A stretch of 62,141 bases of DNA from Marinifilum fragile JCM 15579 (GTDB lineage: Bacteria > Bacteroidota > Bacteroidia > Bacteroidales > Marinifilaceae): the NCBI RefSeq assembly GCF_001310955.1, contig NZ_BAZX01000026.1, forward strand, positions 1 to 62,141, in the 5' to 3' direction. The notes beneath the pieces were generated by a model. That model ran no database searches. It was not told the DNA's origin and saw only the letters and a list, made by a program, of their open reading frames with translations. The position numbers and the translations under genes are program-made. Positions 46,609 to 55,333 of the stretch are shown here, in pieces (the first letter of the stretch is position 1; each line of letters starts with the position of its first letter).

Positions 46609-49600
46609 TTATTCACTAACTTTTTCAATCTTAATGAAGCTTTCTACACCTTGTTCTATCTCTACCGCCTTCGCTTCGTTTTCAGCTAATTTTTCTACCA
46701 ATTCAACACTCACAGCCAAAGTTTGGCTCCCAATGTATTCTTTATGAGCGAGTACCGCATTGTTGATAGAATCATGCATCATAATTTCAAGCTTGATCTT
46801 ATCGGTAACATCAAAATCGCTATCCTTTCTAAGGTTTTGAATTCTGTTGATAAATTCACGTGCTATACCTTCTTGTCTCAACTCATCGGTAATGTTTACG
46901 TCCATTGCCACAGTAAGTTTCCCTTCATTGGCAACCAACCATCCTGGAATATCTTCCGAAATGATTTCAACATCCTCTAGAGTAAGATCTACATTCTCAT
47001 CATTTACAGTAATTGCATATTCCCCAGCCTTCTCAAATGCCACGATATCCTCTTGAGTCATTTGACCAATAGCAGCAGCAATTTGCTTCATGATTTTACC
47101 ATGCTTAGGACCTAAAGTCTTAAAGTTTGGCTTGATTTTCTTCACCAATACACCTGAAGTATCCGTAATGAATTCCATTTCTTTCACATTAATTTCTGAA
47201 AGAATGATATTCTTAACAGCCTCTAATTGAGGAACCATCGTTTCATCCAAAATCGGAATCATGATCTTTTGAAGTGGCTGACGAACACGGATTTTCACCT
47301 TACGACGCAATCCTAACGACATAGAAGAAATCTTCTGTGCCATATCCATTCTTTCCTCAAGGTCCTTATCGATTTCTTCCTCATTATATTTAGGGAAATC
47401 AACCAAGTGAACAGATTCTACTGTGTAACGACCAGTTACAGAATTCAAATCTTTGAACAATTGATCCATATAAAATGGAGCAATTGGTGATGCAAGAATT
47501 GAAATGGTTTCCAAACACTTGTAAAGTGTCTGGTAAGCTGAAATCTTATCAGCGTCGTACTCTCCACCCCAATATCTCTTACGACACAAACGCACGTACC
47601 AGTTAGAAAGGTTTTCATTTACGAAATTCTGAATTGCTCTACCAGCACGAGTTGGCTCGTAAGATTCGTAACACTCTTCAACTTCCTTAATCAAAGAATT
47701 CAAAAGAGAAAGAATCCAACGGTCTATCTCAGGACGCTCTTCCATCTTGATATCAGCATCTGAATAATTAAATCCATCAATATTAGCGTAAAGCTGGAAG
47801 AATGAGTATGTATTATATAGTGTACCGAAGAATTTACGACGAACTTCTTCAACACCGCCTAAATCAAATTTTAGGTTATCCCATGGTTGAGCATTTGTTA
47901 TCATGTACCAACGCAATGGGTCTGAACCATATTTCTCGATGGTTTCGAATGGATCAACAGCGTTTCCAAGACGCTTAGACATCTTGTTACCTTTTGCATC
48001 CAATACCAAACCATTAGAGATGATATTTTCGAAAGCAACACCATCGAAACACATCGTCGCAATTGCATGCAGGGTAAAGAACCATCCACGAGTCTGGTCA
48101 ACACCTTCCGCAATAAACTGTGCCGGGAACAACTTGTCGAATTCCTCTTTGTTTTCGAATGGATAGTGCTGCTGTGCATATGGCATCGCTCCTGAATCGA
48201 ACCAAACGTCGATCAAGTCTAATTCACGAACCAATTTCTTGCCTGAATCTGAAACCAAATAAACGCCATCAACATATGGACGGTGCAAGTCGAATTTTTC
48301 GTAATTCGCTTTGCTGTTATCTCCTTCAACGTAATCAGCAAGAATGTTTTCAGTCATGAAACCAGCTTCGATTGATTTTTCAATCTCTGCCTTTAACTCA
48401 GCAACTGAACCAATACATTTCATTTCTGTACGATCTTCGCTCACCCAAATAGGAAGTGGAGTTCCCCAGTAACGAGAACGAGAAAGGTTCCAGTCCTGTA
48501 GATTTTCCAACCATTTTCCGAAACGACCTTCACCAGTTGATTGAGGTTTCCAGTTAATGGTTTTATTTAGTTCGATCATACGATCGCGAACATTCGTAGT
48601 CTTGATAAACCAAGAATCCAATGGATAATACAATACAGGCTTATCAGTTCTCCAACAGTGTGGATAGTTATGAACGTGTTTCTCTACTTTAAATGCAAGG
48701 CTGTCCTTCTTCAAAGCAACAGAGATATCAACATCTAAAGTAGCATCTTTCTCAGTTAAGTTTGGATCGTAAGCGTTCTTTACAAAGCGACCTGCATACT
48801 CACCATAAGCTTCAACATTCACATAGTTCTTTACAAACTCAGGATCCAAATCTTCAATTAAGAAGAATTTACCAGTACGATCAACCATTGGCTGCATCTT
48901 ACCTTCCTTATCGCGAAGAATTAGTGGAGAAATATCAGCTGCTTTCGCTACTCTATCATCATCCGCACCAAAAGTAGGAGCAATGTGTACAATACCGGTA
49001 CCATCTTCGGTGGTTACGAAATCACCAAGAATTACGCGGAAAGCATCACCTTCTGGCTTCACCAATGGCATCAATTGCTCATAACGGATTCCTTCCAAAT
49101 CGGTTCCTTTGTGCTCCGAAAGAGTTTTATAAGTCAAACGCTTGTCTCCCGCTTGGTATTCGCCCAACTCAAGACCTTCATATTTTTTATCGAAGAAATT
49201 GTAGAACAAATCTTTTGCAAGAATTACTACACAAGGAATTCCTGTATATGGATTGAAAGTGCGAACACGAACGTAATCAACCTTAGGACCAACAGCCAAA
49301 GCAGTATTCGATGGAAGTGTCCAAGGAGTAGTTGTCCATGCAATAAAGTAAGCATCGCAATCAATACCTTCATATAAGAACTCACTCTTCTCGTCGCGAG
49401 CTACTTTAAACATCCCCACTGCAGTGGTATCTTTCACATCCTTGTAACACCCTGGCTGGTTCAGCTCGTGAGTAGACAAACCTGTACCTGCAGCTGGCGA
49501 GAATGGCTGGATTGTGTATCCTTTGTAAAGTAAATCTTTCTCGAACAATTGCTTTAACAACCACCAAAGTGTTTCGATGTAACGGTTATCGTAAGTGATA

Positions 49601-50049
49601 TATGGATCTTCCATATTCACCCAGTATCCCATTTTCGAAGTCAAATCCTCCCACTCGCGGGTGTATTTCATTACATTGGTTCTACAAGCTTCGTTGTACT
49701 CATCAACAGAAATCTTAGTACCAATATCTTCTTTAGTAATTCCCAGTTCTTTCTCTACGCCAAGTTCAACAGGAAGACCATGAGTGTCCCATCCTGCTTT
49801 ACGATTCACCTGAAATCCCTTAAGTGTCTTGTATCTACACACAATATCCTTAAGCGCACGAGCCATTACGTGGTGAATACCTGGCATTCCGTTAGCCGAA
49901 GGAGGTCCTTCATAGAAAACAAAAGATGGATGGCCCTCGCGGGTTTCCAAACTCTTTTCAAAAGTCTTGTTTTCTTCCCAATCTTTTAAGATATCCTTAT
50001 TGATCTGAGAAAGATCAAAGTTTTTGTACTCTGGAAATTTAGTGCTCAT
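46609..50049 (-). CDS. ileS: isoleucyl-tRNA synthetase
   Basis: 1146 residues: HIGH-type motif in GPPSANGMPGIHHVMA, GWDTHGLPVE, editing domain (AWTTTPWTLPSN), RYWGTPLPIW and the KMSKS loop GNKMSKRLGN, with the anticodon-binding region beyond. The length and the absence of a C-terminal zinc-finger Cys cluster fit the eukaryote-like IleRS2 type. It charges tRNA-Ile. First gene of a leftward run with the DksA-like gene. Confidence 0.96.
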   Translation of the reverse strand: MSTKFPEYKNFDLSQINKDILKDWEENKTFEKSLETREGHPSFVFYEGPPSANGMPGIHHVMARALKDIVCRYKTLKGFQVNRKAGWDTHGLPVELGVEKELGITKEDIGTKISVDEYNEACRTNVMKYTREWEDLTSKMGYWVNMEDPYITYDNRYIETLWWLLKQLFEKDLLYKGYTIQPFSPAAGTGLSTHELNQPGCYKDVKDTTAVGMFKVARDEKSEFLYEGIDCDAYFIAWTTTPWTLPSNTALAVGPKVDYVRVRTFNPYTGIPCVVILAKDLFYNFFDKKYEGLELGEYQAGDKRLTYKTLSEHKGTDLEGIRYEQLMPLVKPEGDAFRVILGDFVTTEDGTGIVHIAPTFGADDDRVAKAADISPLILRDKEGKMQPMVDRTGKFFLIEDLDPEFVKNYVNVEAYGEYAGRFVKNAYDPNLTEKDATLDVDISVALKKDSLAFKVEKHVHNYPHCWRTDKPVLYYPLDSWFIKTTNVRDRMIELNKTINWKPQSTGEGRFGKWLENLQDWNLSRSRYWGTPLPIWVSEDRTEMKCIGSVAELKAEIEKSIEAGFMTENILADYVEGDNSKANYEKFDLHRPYVDGVYLVSDSGKKLVRELDLIDVWFDSGAMPYAQQHYPFENKEEFDKLFPAQFIAEGVDQTRGWFFTLHAIATMCFDGVAFENIISNGLVLDAKGNKMSKRLGNAVDPFETIEKYGSDPLRWYMITNAQPWDNLKFDLGGVEEVRRKFFGTLYNTYSFFQLYANIDGFNYSDADIKMEERPEIDRWILSLLNSLIKEVEECYESYEPTRAGRAIQNFVNENLSNWYVRLCRKRYWGGEYDADKISAYQTLYKCLETISILASPIAPFYMDQLFKDLNSVTGRYTVESVHLVDFPKYNEEEIDKDLEERMDMAQKISSMSLGLRRKVKIRVRQPLQKIMIPILDETMVPQLEAVKNIILSEINVKEMEFITDTSGVLVKKIKPNFKTLGPKHGKIMKQIAAAIGQMTQEDIVAFEKAGEYAITVNDENVDLTLEDVEIISEDIPGWLVANEGKLTVAMDVNITDELRQEGIAREFINRIQNLRKDSDFDVTDKIKLEIMMHDSINNAVLAHKEYIGSQTLAVSVELVEKLAENEAKAVEIEQGVESFIKIEKVSE

Positions 50050-50425
50050 TTATATTAATTTTATCTTGAATTCTCAAATTCTGATTAACATCCGTATTCC
50101 TTGTGATTTGTGGTCAAGCAACACTGATTAACAAATATTTTTCATTCTTATTTAATGCCTAAGAATGACATTTAGAATAAAAAGTTTACAAATATAGAAA
50201 AAATACAGGAGCCTCAGACCATATCTTCTGCATATTCAGGCAGCTAACCATTTTTTAATCAGCATATCAAACCTTAGGATACGAATTGAAAGTGTGAATA
50301 CTTATAATCTGAAATAAAAGCATAACGAATATTTTAAATTTAAAAGTATATTCCTAAAAATACCTCCAAATAATCATAGTATGGAGGTATACAAGTAAAT
50401 TAATATTCATACGAGAATTTCTTCA
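50050..50425. other. intergenic DNA upstream of ileS
   Basis: No gene seen. A hairpin terminator for the small gene at 50426 lies at its right end. Confidence 0.35.
50355..50390 (-). terminator. terminator of the small membrane-protein gene
   Basis: Arms 50360-50368 and 50382-50390 (ATACCTCCA/TGGAGGTAT) are followed leftwards by TTTTT. Confidence 0.7.
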
Positions 50426-50623
50426 TTATCCTTTCTTCTTTTTTACTTTATCCAATCCTAAAATATGCATTAGAAACAATGCAGCGGTAATTACAATACT
50501 AGAGATTGCATTATCCCAGCTATCAAACTTGTCTTTAATAATGTAGTTTAGTATTGAAATGGTGATGAAAATTACAATTAAATTCACCCCTGTAAAAAGT
50601 AAGTATTCGTATGGCTTTTTCAT
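50426..50623 (-). CDS. small two-helix membrane protein
   Basis: 65 residues, two membrane helices (about 8-28 and 40-57) and a basic end (KVKKKKG). No family recognised. The ATG at 50623 has an A-rich upstream region, and a terminator follows, which supports a real gene. Confidence 0.6.
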   Translation of the reverse strand: MKKPYEYLLFTGVNLIVIFITISILNYIIKDKFDSWDNAISSIVITAALFLMHILGLDKVKKKKG

Positions 50624-50782
50624 TTTTATAAAAAATTAAATTTATATGAGCTTATACAATTCTAAATGAAAAGAGGGTGGGTTTAATTTGAAAAAAAAGC
50701 CACAAATAAGGCCTGCCAAATTGGGTATATATAATTCGGAATTAATAGATATATTTAGCTTTAAATTTTAATTCAAAATATC

Positions 50783-51193
50783 ATGACAACTATAAAATCC
50801 AAATATTTGGGTGATTTACGAACAGAATGCGTTCACTTACAATCAGGAAACAAAATTTTTACTGATGCGCCAACCGATAACAGAGGTAAAGGAGAAGCTT
50901 TCTCTCCAACCGATTTGTTAGCTACCTCTTTGGGTTCTTGCATCATGACCATTATGGGAATCGTTGCTCGCGATAATAATATCGATATTGTAGGTACTGA
51001 ACTGGACATTACAAAAATCATGGCTAGCGACCCTCGCAGAGTTTCAGAGGTAATTGTTGAATTCAATTTCCCTGATAAAGAATATACTGACGAAGAGAAA
51101 AAAATTATTGAATCGGTTGCAGGAACAAGTCCTGTACCTTTGAGTGTGCATGATCACTTAAAGCAGACAATTAAAATGAACTGGGTGAAATAA
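50783..51193 (+). CDS. OsmC family peroxiredoxin-like protein
   Basis: 136 residues: TDAPTDNRGKGEAFSPTDLL and LGSCIMTIMGIVARDNNID match OsmC/Ohr-fold proteins. The Cys in SLGSCIMT is conserved; a second resolving Cys is not seen, so YhfA-like rather than Ohr. Such proteins reduce peroxides or bind small molecules. The stop codon sits in the loop of a terminator hairpin. Confidence 0.9.
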   Translation: MTTIKSKYLGDLRTECVHLQSGNKIFTDAPTDNRGKGEAFSPTDLLATSLGSCIMTIMGIVARDNNIDIVGTELDITKIMASDPRRVSEVIVEFNFPDKEYTDEEKKIIESVAGTSPVPLSVHDHLKQTIKMNWVK

Positions 51194-51209
51194 TTTTCAC
51201 CCCTTTTTT
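51183..51209 (+). terminator. terminator overlapping the OsmC-family stop codon
   Basis: GGGTGAAA (51183-51190) pairs with TTTTCACCC (51193-51201) around the TAA stop, followed by a T run. Confidence 0.78.
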
Positions 51210-51232
51210 AAAATATTAAAAATCTCCATCAA

Positions 51233-52257
51233 ATGATTTTAGTTACTGGAGGAACCGGTCTTGTTGGTTCGCATCTACTGTTTGATTTACTAAAAAATGG
51301 CAATAAAGTTCGTGCTTTAAAAAGATCGAGCAGCAATATCGATTTGGTTCGAAAAACCTTTTCCTTTTACTCAAAAGATGCCGATCAACTTTTCGAATCG
51401 ATTGAATGGTTTGATGGAGATATGTTGGATCCCGATTCTTTGGAAGAGGCCTTGGAAGGTGTAAAAGATGTTTACCACTGTGCAGCTTTGGTTTCCTTCA
51501 AGAAAGAAGACAAAAAGAACCTTCTAGATATTAATGTAGAAGGAACCCGAAACCTGGTAAATGCTTGTATCGACAACAATATCCGCAAGTTTTGTATGGT
51601 AAGTTCCATTGCTGCACTGGGAACTCCCGAAGAAGGTGAAGACACTGTAAACGAAACCACTCCCTGGAGTCCGGAAGATAAACGCTCGGGTTATTCGCTT
51701 AGTAAATTTCAATCGGAATTGGAAGTATGGCGCGGAATTGAGGAAGGCTTGAATGCTGTAATTGTAAATCCATCCATTATTTTGGGTCCGGGCCAATGGG
51801 ATAAAGGCAGCTCGCTATTATTTAGTACTGTTGCCAAAGGGTTAAAATATTTTACAAGGGGAATTACTGGCTATGTTGACGTTAGAGATGTAAGTAAAGC
51901 ATGATTCAATTGATGGAAAGTGACATTGTAAACGAGCGCTTTATTTTAAACGGCGACGACTGTACTTATGAATTTATATTTAAGACCATCGCAAAACATA
52001 TTGGATTGGAAGGACCTACAAAATATGCTTCTCCAAAAATGACTGAAATTGGATGGCGATTGGCTTCTCTGCAGAAGATATTTTTGTTCAAACAGCCAAG
52101 TTTCACAAAAGAAACTGCTCGCGCTTCGCACAACATCAGGAAGTATTCGAATCAAAAAATTAAAGATGCCTTAAACTTTGAGTTTATTGATATTGAAAAA
52201 AGTATAAAGGATACGGTGCAGCATTATCCAATCCCCGCAAAGAACGCAAAGAATTAA
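51233..52257 (+). CDS. NAD-dependent epimerase/dehydratase (frameshifted near 51900)
   Basis: The Rossmann start MILVTGGTGLVGSHLLFDLL binds NAD(P), followed by VYHCAALVSF, the catalytic region with SGYSLSKFQSE (Tyr-Lys) and VNPSIILGPGQW. The first frame stops at 51904, while a second frame continues AMIQLMESDIVNERFILNGD. One extra C at 51900 (GCC ATG for GCATG) restores 341 residues of an extended SDR. The last residues (AKNAKN) are encoded by the left inverted repeat of the GxxExxY cassette. Substrate unknown. Confidence 0.88.
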
Positions 52258-52276
52258 TACGGTAAGAACGCAAAGA
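52236..52276. repeat. left 41-bp inverted repeat of the GxxExxY cassette
   Basis: Perfect inverted match to 52674-52714. It contains three CGCAAAGA-type units and the stop codon of the epimerase gene. Confidence 0.9.
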
Positions 52277-52282
52277 GACAAT

Positions 52283-52669
52283 ATTTACGTCATAACTGAA
52301 AACGAAATTTCATATCAAATAATTGGACGAGCAATAGAATTACACAAAACGGTTGGACCTGGACTATTGGAATCAGCTTATGAACATGCCCTTGCTTTTG
52401 ACTTAAATGAAATTGGGTTAAAAGTAAAAACACAAGTTCCAATGCCTTTCATCTATAAAGAGGTTAAGCAAGATATTGGGTATAGGTTAGATTTATTAGT
52501 TGAAGAAAAAGTAATTGTAGAAATTAAAGCAGTTGAAAATTTGCTTCCTGTACATTTTGCTCAACTGCTAACTTATCTCCAATTGTCTGATAAACGACTT
52601 GGTTTACTAATAAACTTTAATAGTAAAACTCTAAAAAACAGTATTCATCGTGTCGTAAATAATCTGTAA
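52283..52669 (+). CDS. GxxExxY family protein, no standard start codon
   Basis: About 128 residues in frame, with ISYQIIGRAIELHKTVGPG, the naming motif GLLESAY, and the nuclease-like core RLDLLVEEKVIVEIKAV (PD-(D/E)XK-like pattern). The family is of unproven function and is spread among bacteria, often between repeats. No ATG, GTG or usable TTG precedes the conserved start; ATT at 52283 or ATA at 52292 are the only candidates, and the TTG at 52367 would cut the motif. The gene sits alone inside 41-bp inverted repeats. Confidence 0.8.
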   Translation: MYVITENEISYQIIGRAIELHKTVGPGLLESAYEHALAFDLNEIGLKVKTQVPMPFIYKEVKQDIGYRLDLLVEEKVIVEIKAVENLLPVHFAQLLTYLQLSDKRLGLLINFNSKTLKNSIHRVVNNL

Positions 52670-52673
52670 TTAA

Positions 52674-52714
52674 TCTTTGCGTTCTTACCGTATTAATTCT
52701 TTGCGTTCTTTGCG
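52674..52714. repeat. right 41-bp inverted repeat of the GxxExxY cassette
   Basis: Exact inverted copy of 52236-52276, lying between the GxxExxY stop and the end of the XRE-type gene. Confidence 0.9.
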
Positions 52715-52720
52715 TGGAAA

Positions 52721-53038
52721 TCACTTTCCCCCCAACATTCTAATTACTTCTTTCAAGGTGTTATTTTCTGATTCTAACTTTGCCAAACGGTCATCAACGG
52801 GATTAGCAATTTCAATCTTGTCAGCAAGTATTCTGAAGAAATTAATTTGTAATATTTCACAAATCTCCCATAGTCTATCGGTTTTAATACTATTTCGCTT
52901 TAGTATTTGATAAACTGTATTTACATTAATTCCTAATTTTCTGGATAACTCGAGAGCTGTTACTCCTTGCCGATTCATCTCTTCAATAATTAATTCATTA
53001 ACATGTAAAGAGGGAGATTCTTTCGTAGAAACCTTCAT
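52721..53038 (-). CDS. XRE-type helix-turn-helix regulator
   Basis: 105 residues. The central HTH (ALELSRKLGINVNTVYQILK) is of the XRE/Cro type, followed by a C-terminal coiled coil (DDRLAKLESENNTLKEVIRM). It probably binds DNA as a dimer; target unknown. Its 3' end lies 6 bases from the right inverted repeat, but it lies outside the cassette. Confidence 0.85.
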   Translation of the reverse strand: MKVSTKESPSLHVNELIIEEMNRQGVTALELSRKLGINVNTVYQILKRNSIKTDRLWEICEILQINFFRILADKIEIANPVDDRLAKLESENNTLKEVIRMLGGK

Positions 53039-53202
53039 GATTTTATCCTTTTAGATATAATAACGAACAATTTATAAAATTTTATCTACTTATTATAATT
53101 TAATTTTATCTATACCTTGATATATTCTACATTTCATTGGTTCGATTCTATTTATCTTTTGTTATCACACATATTTTAAATAGCATAATCCATTTATAAT
53201 AA

Positions 53203-53229
53203 AAAAAGCCATCCCTAATAGGAATGGCT
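53203..53229 (-). terminator. terminator of the sigma-factor operon
   Basis: AGCCATTCC pairs with GGGATGGCT and is followed leftwards by seven T residues. Confidence 0.85.
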
Positions 53230-53250
53230 CACCTTTAGAATATCTGATTA

Positions 53251-53826
53251 TTAAATTTCATACAATTCTATCATTTCATTTAATGTATTGATTTCTTTTT
53301 TGATTTTCTTCCTGATGAAAAATATCAACACCACAATGATTACTACAAACTCAACAAGGAAAAATTTAAACCAGAAGGCAGACAAATACTTGTAAAACTC
53401 TATAAATAGTAATCCTACACCAATTACATAAAGCGAAAAGGTCAGATAAGTTGGGTATTTATGAATCTTCTTGCGCCATTGATAAAAAGCTTTCAAATCG
53501 GAAATGAATTGATCGGATTGACAAAGTATATTCAAGCTCTTTTTTCTTCGATAACTAAACAGCTCAATTGTAATTCTAATGACCAAAGCCATAATCATGG
53601 TAATAATTCCAACTTCGAATAATACACTTGTTGATGTAAAGTAAAATAGATCAATTCCTATAATAGCCAATGCTGTAATTGATAGAATGATTATATTTTT
53701 AATGTGACTATTGTTGACCAAATGATCGGCTTTTTTGATTCGTTTTTTAAGCTCCTTTGGCACTTTTGTTGGCTCTGGGGACTTCTGGTTATCGTATATT
53801 GATTTTATATCTTTGAAATTATTCAT
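53251..53826 (-). CDS. four-helix membrane protein, possible anti-sigma factor
   Basis: 191 residues with a soluble N-terminal part (about 1-40, KVPKELKKRIKKADHLVNNS) and four membrane helices (about 43-60, 68-88, 128-146, 152-170). It is 11 bases after an ECF sigma factor on the same strand, the usual place for an anti-sigma factor. No zinc-binding anti-sigma motif (HxxxCxxC) is seen, so the role is inferred from context. Confidence 0.7.
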   Translation of the reverse strand: MNNFKDIKSIYDNQKSPEPTKVPKELKKRIKKADHLVNNSHIKNIIILSITALAIIGIDLFYFTSTSVLFEVGIITMIMALVIRITIELFSYRRKKSLNILCQSDQFISDLKAFYQWRKKIHKYPTYLTFSLYVIGVGLLFIEFYKYLSAFWFKFFLVEFVVIIVVLIFFIRKKIKKEINTLNEMIELYEI

Positions 53827-53837
53827 TGTTCAAGGCG

Positions 53838-54335
53838 TTAAGCGTTTTGTTTTTTTTTACTAGTCATACATTTGAAGAGTTTTCCTTTGTTACGGTGAAT
53901 TTGAACTCTTACATTCTCGTTTGATAAACCAACTGCTTCGGCAATTTCCTTTTGTGGGACCTCTTCCAAGACTAGTGAAATTAATATCTTACCCATTTCG
54001 TTTAATTTCTTTATGCAAGCACGCAGCATTTTTAATCTTTCATCCCTATCATCTTCCTGATCTTCGTATAAACTTTCAGGTACTTGATCGGTAATTTTTT
54101 CCTGCGTTTTCTTAATCTTGCGCAGATGCATTAAACAGGTATTCACTGTTATTCGGTATATCCATGTACTTACTTGCGACTCATTTTTGAATTGATCCAG
54201 ATTTTGCCAAATTTTTACAAACACCTCCTGTGATAAATCATCAGCCAAAGCTTCATTTCCTGACACATAGGTCATACACAAACGATAAACTTTAGTGTAG
54301 TTTTCTTTGTAAAGCGTATTAAATGATTGGTTCAT
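53838..54335 (-). CDS. ECF-type RNA polymerase sigma factor
   Basis: 165 residues with region 2 (NEALADDLSQEVFVKIWQN, WIYRITVNTCLMHLRK) and region 4 (LVLEEVPQKEIAEAVGLSNE). It directs RNA polymerase to a regulon not visible here. Its ATG overlaps the stop of the hydrolase gene (TAATG), pointing to translational coupling; the membrane protein follows 11 bases later. Confidence 0.93.
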   Translation of the reverse strand: MNQSFNTLYKENYTKVYRLCMTYVSGNEALADDLSQEVFVKIWQNLDQFKNESQVSTWIYRITVNTCLMHLRKIKKTQEKITDQVPESLYEDQEDDRDERLKMLRACIKKLNEMGKILISLVLEEVPQKEIAEAVGLSNENVRVQIHRNKGKLFKCMTSKKKQNA

Positions 54336-55171
54336 TAGTTTAAAAGTTGTTTCAATTCATTCATATAGGTTTCGAACTGATCGAACATGATGAAGTGTGC
54401 TGAATTTTCTATGTAAACAATCTCTTTGCTTTTAAGTGCAGCAAACTGGTTGTTGTAAACACCTTCAACCATACTTTTGCTTGGGTTAGCTGCAGCTAAT
54501 ATAACGACTTGCGATTCAATATTCTTAATATCTTCTCTCAAATCCAATTTTAATAAATCGGTAAAACCATATACATAAGTTTTGCGATCTGCTTTAGTCA
54601 TCCAATCCACAATTTGTTGATGTCTCGAGGTCGATTTGCTCATAAACACTGCAAAATTCATTGCCATTCCTCTGAAGTCTTCATCATTCATTTTAAGCAA
54701 GTTGTTATTATATTCGGTATTGTAGCTTATTTTATCGCTTGAATAATTTGGTATCATCATCGCTCCCATGCATGGCAATGCATCAACGATTAATAATTTT
54801 TTAATATCAAATTGCTTTTCCGAGGCCAACCACAAAGCCAAAGTACCTCCCATACTATGACCAACAATTGAGATTCTTGAAAACCCATTTTTCCGAATGT
54901 ACTGATCGATATCCTTTTTAACGGTAGTTAACCACATGCTGTCAATTGCAGGCACATCACCAAATCCGGCATAGCTAACAAGGTGACATTCGTGATTCCG
55001 AGAAATTTTCTCAACGGTTTCAGCCCAAACTTCTCCCGGACAAGTAAAACCTGGTAGCAATAAAACTGGATCTCCTTGTCCAACAACTTCAACTTGAATT
55101 GAACTAATTTGAGCTAAAAGAGAAAAATTGACAATAAATACTAAGGCTAATGATACAATTAATGATTTCAT
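54335..55171 (-). CDS. alpha/beta hydrolase, exported
   Basis: 278 residues: signal peptide (ends near NFSLLAQ), oxyanion region VLLLPGFTCPGEVW, nucleophile elbow GHSMGGT (Ser), acid and His near the end (VVILAAANPSK, ENSAHFIMFD). A serine hydrolase or esterase of unknown substrate, probably periplasmic. It is the first gene of a three-gene unit with a sigma factor and a membrane protein. Confidence 0.88.
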   Translation of the reverse strand: MKSLIVSLALVFIVNFSLLAQISSIQVEVVGQGDPVLLLPGFTCPGEVWAETVEKISRNHECHLVSYAGFGDVPAIDSMWLTTVKKDIDQYIRKNGFSRISIVGHSMGGTLALWLASEKQFDIKKLLIVDALPCMGAMMIPNYSSDKISYNTEYNNNLLKMNDEDFRGMAMNFAVFMSKSTSRHQQIVDWMTKADRKTYVYGFTDLLKLDLREDIKNIESQVVILAAANPSKSMVEGVYNNQFAALKSKEIVYIENSAHFIMFDQFETYMNELKQLLN

Positions 55172-55278
55172 GATTCTAAAATTTTAATTTGTTTGTTTGC
55201 CCTTTTGATGCACATCTTTTTCAAATGTTACACTTGTCGAAAAAATTTTCTCATTTTTTTTCTAATCAGTTTAAAGCA

Positions 55279-55311
55279 TAAAAAAAAGCCACTCCAAAAA
55301 AGGAATGGCTT
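55279..55311 (-). terminator. metK terminator
   Basis: AAGCCATTCC pairs with GGAGTGGCTT, followed leftwards by eight T residues. Confidence 0.87.
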
Positions 55312-55333
55312 CTCAATATATTTTGTGATTATC

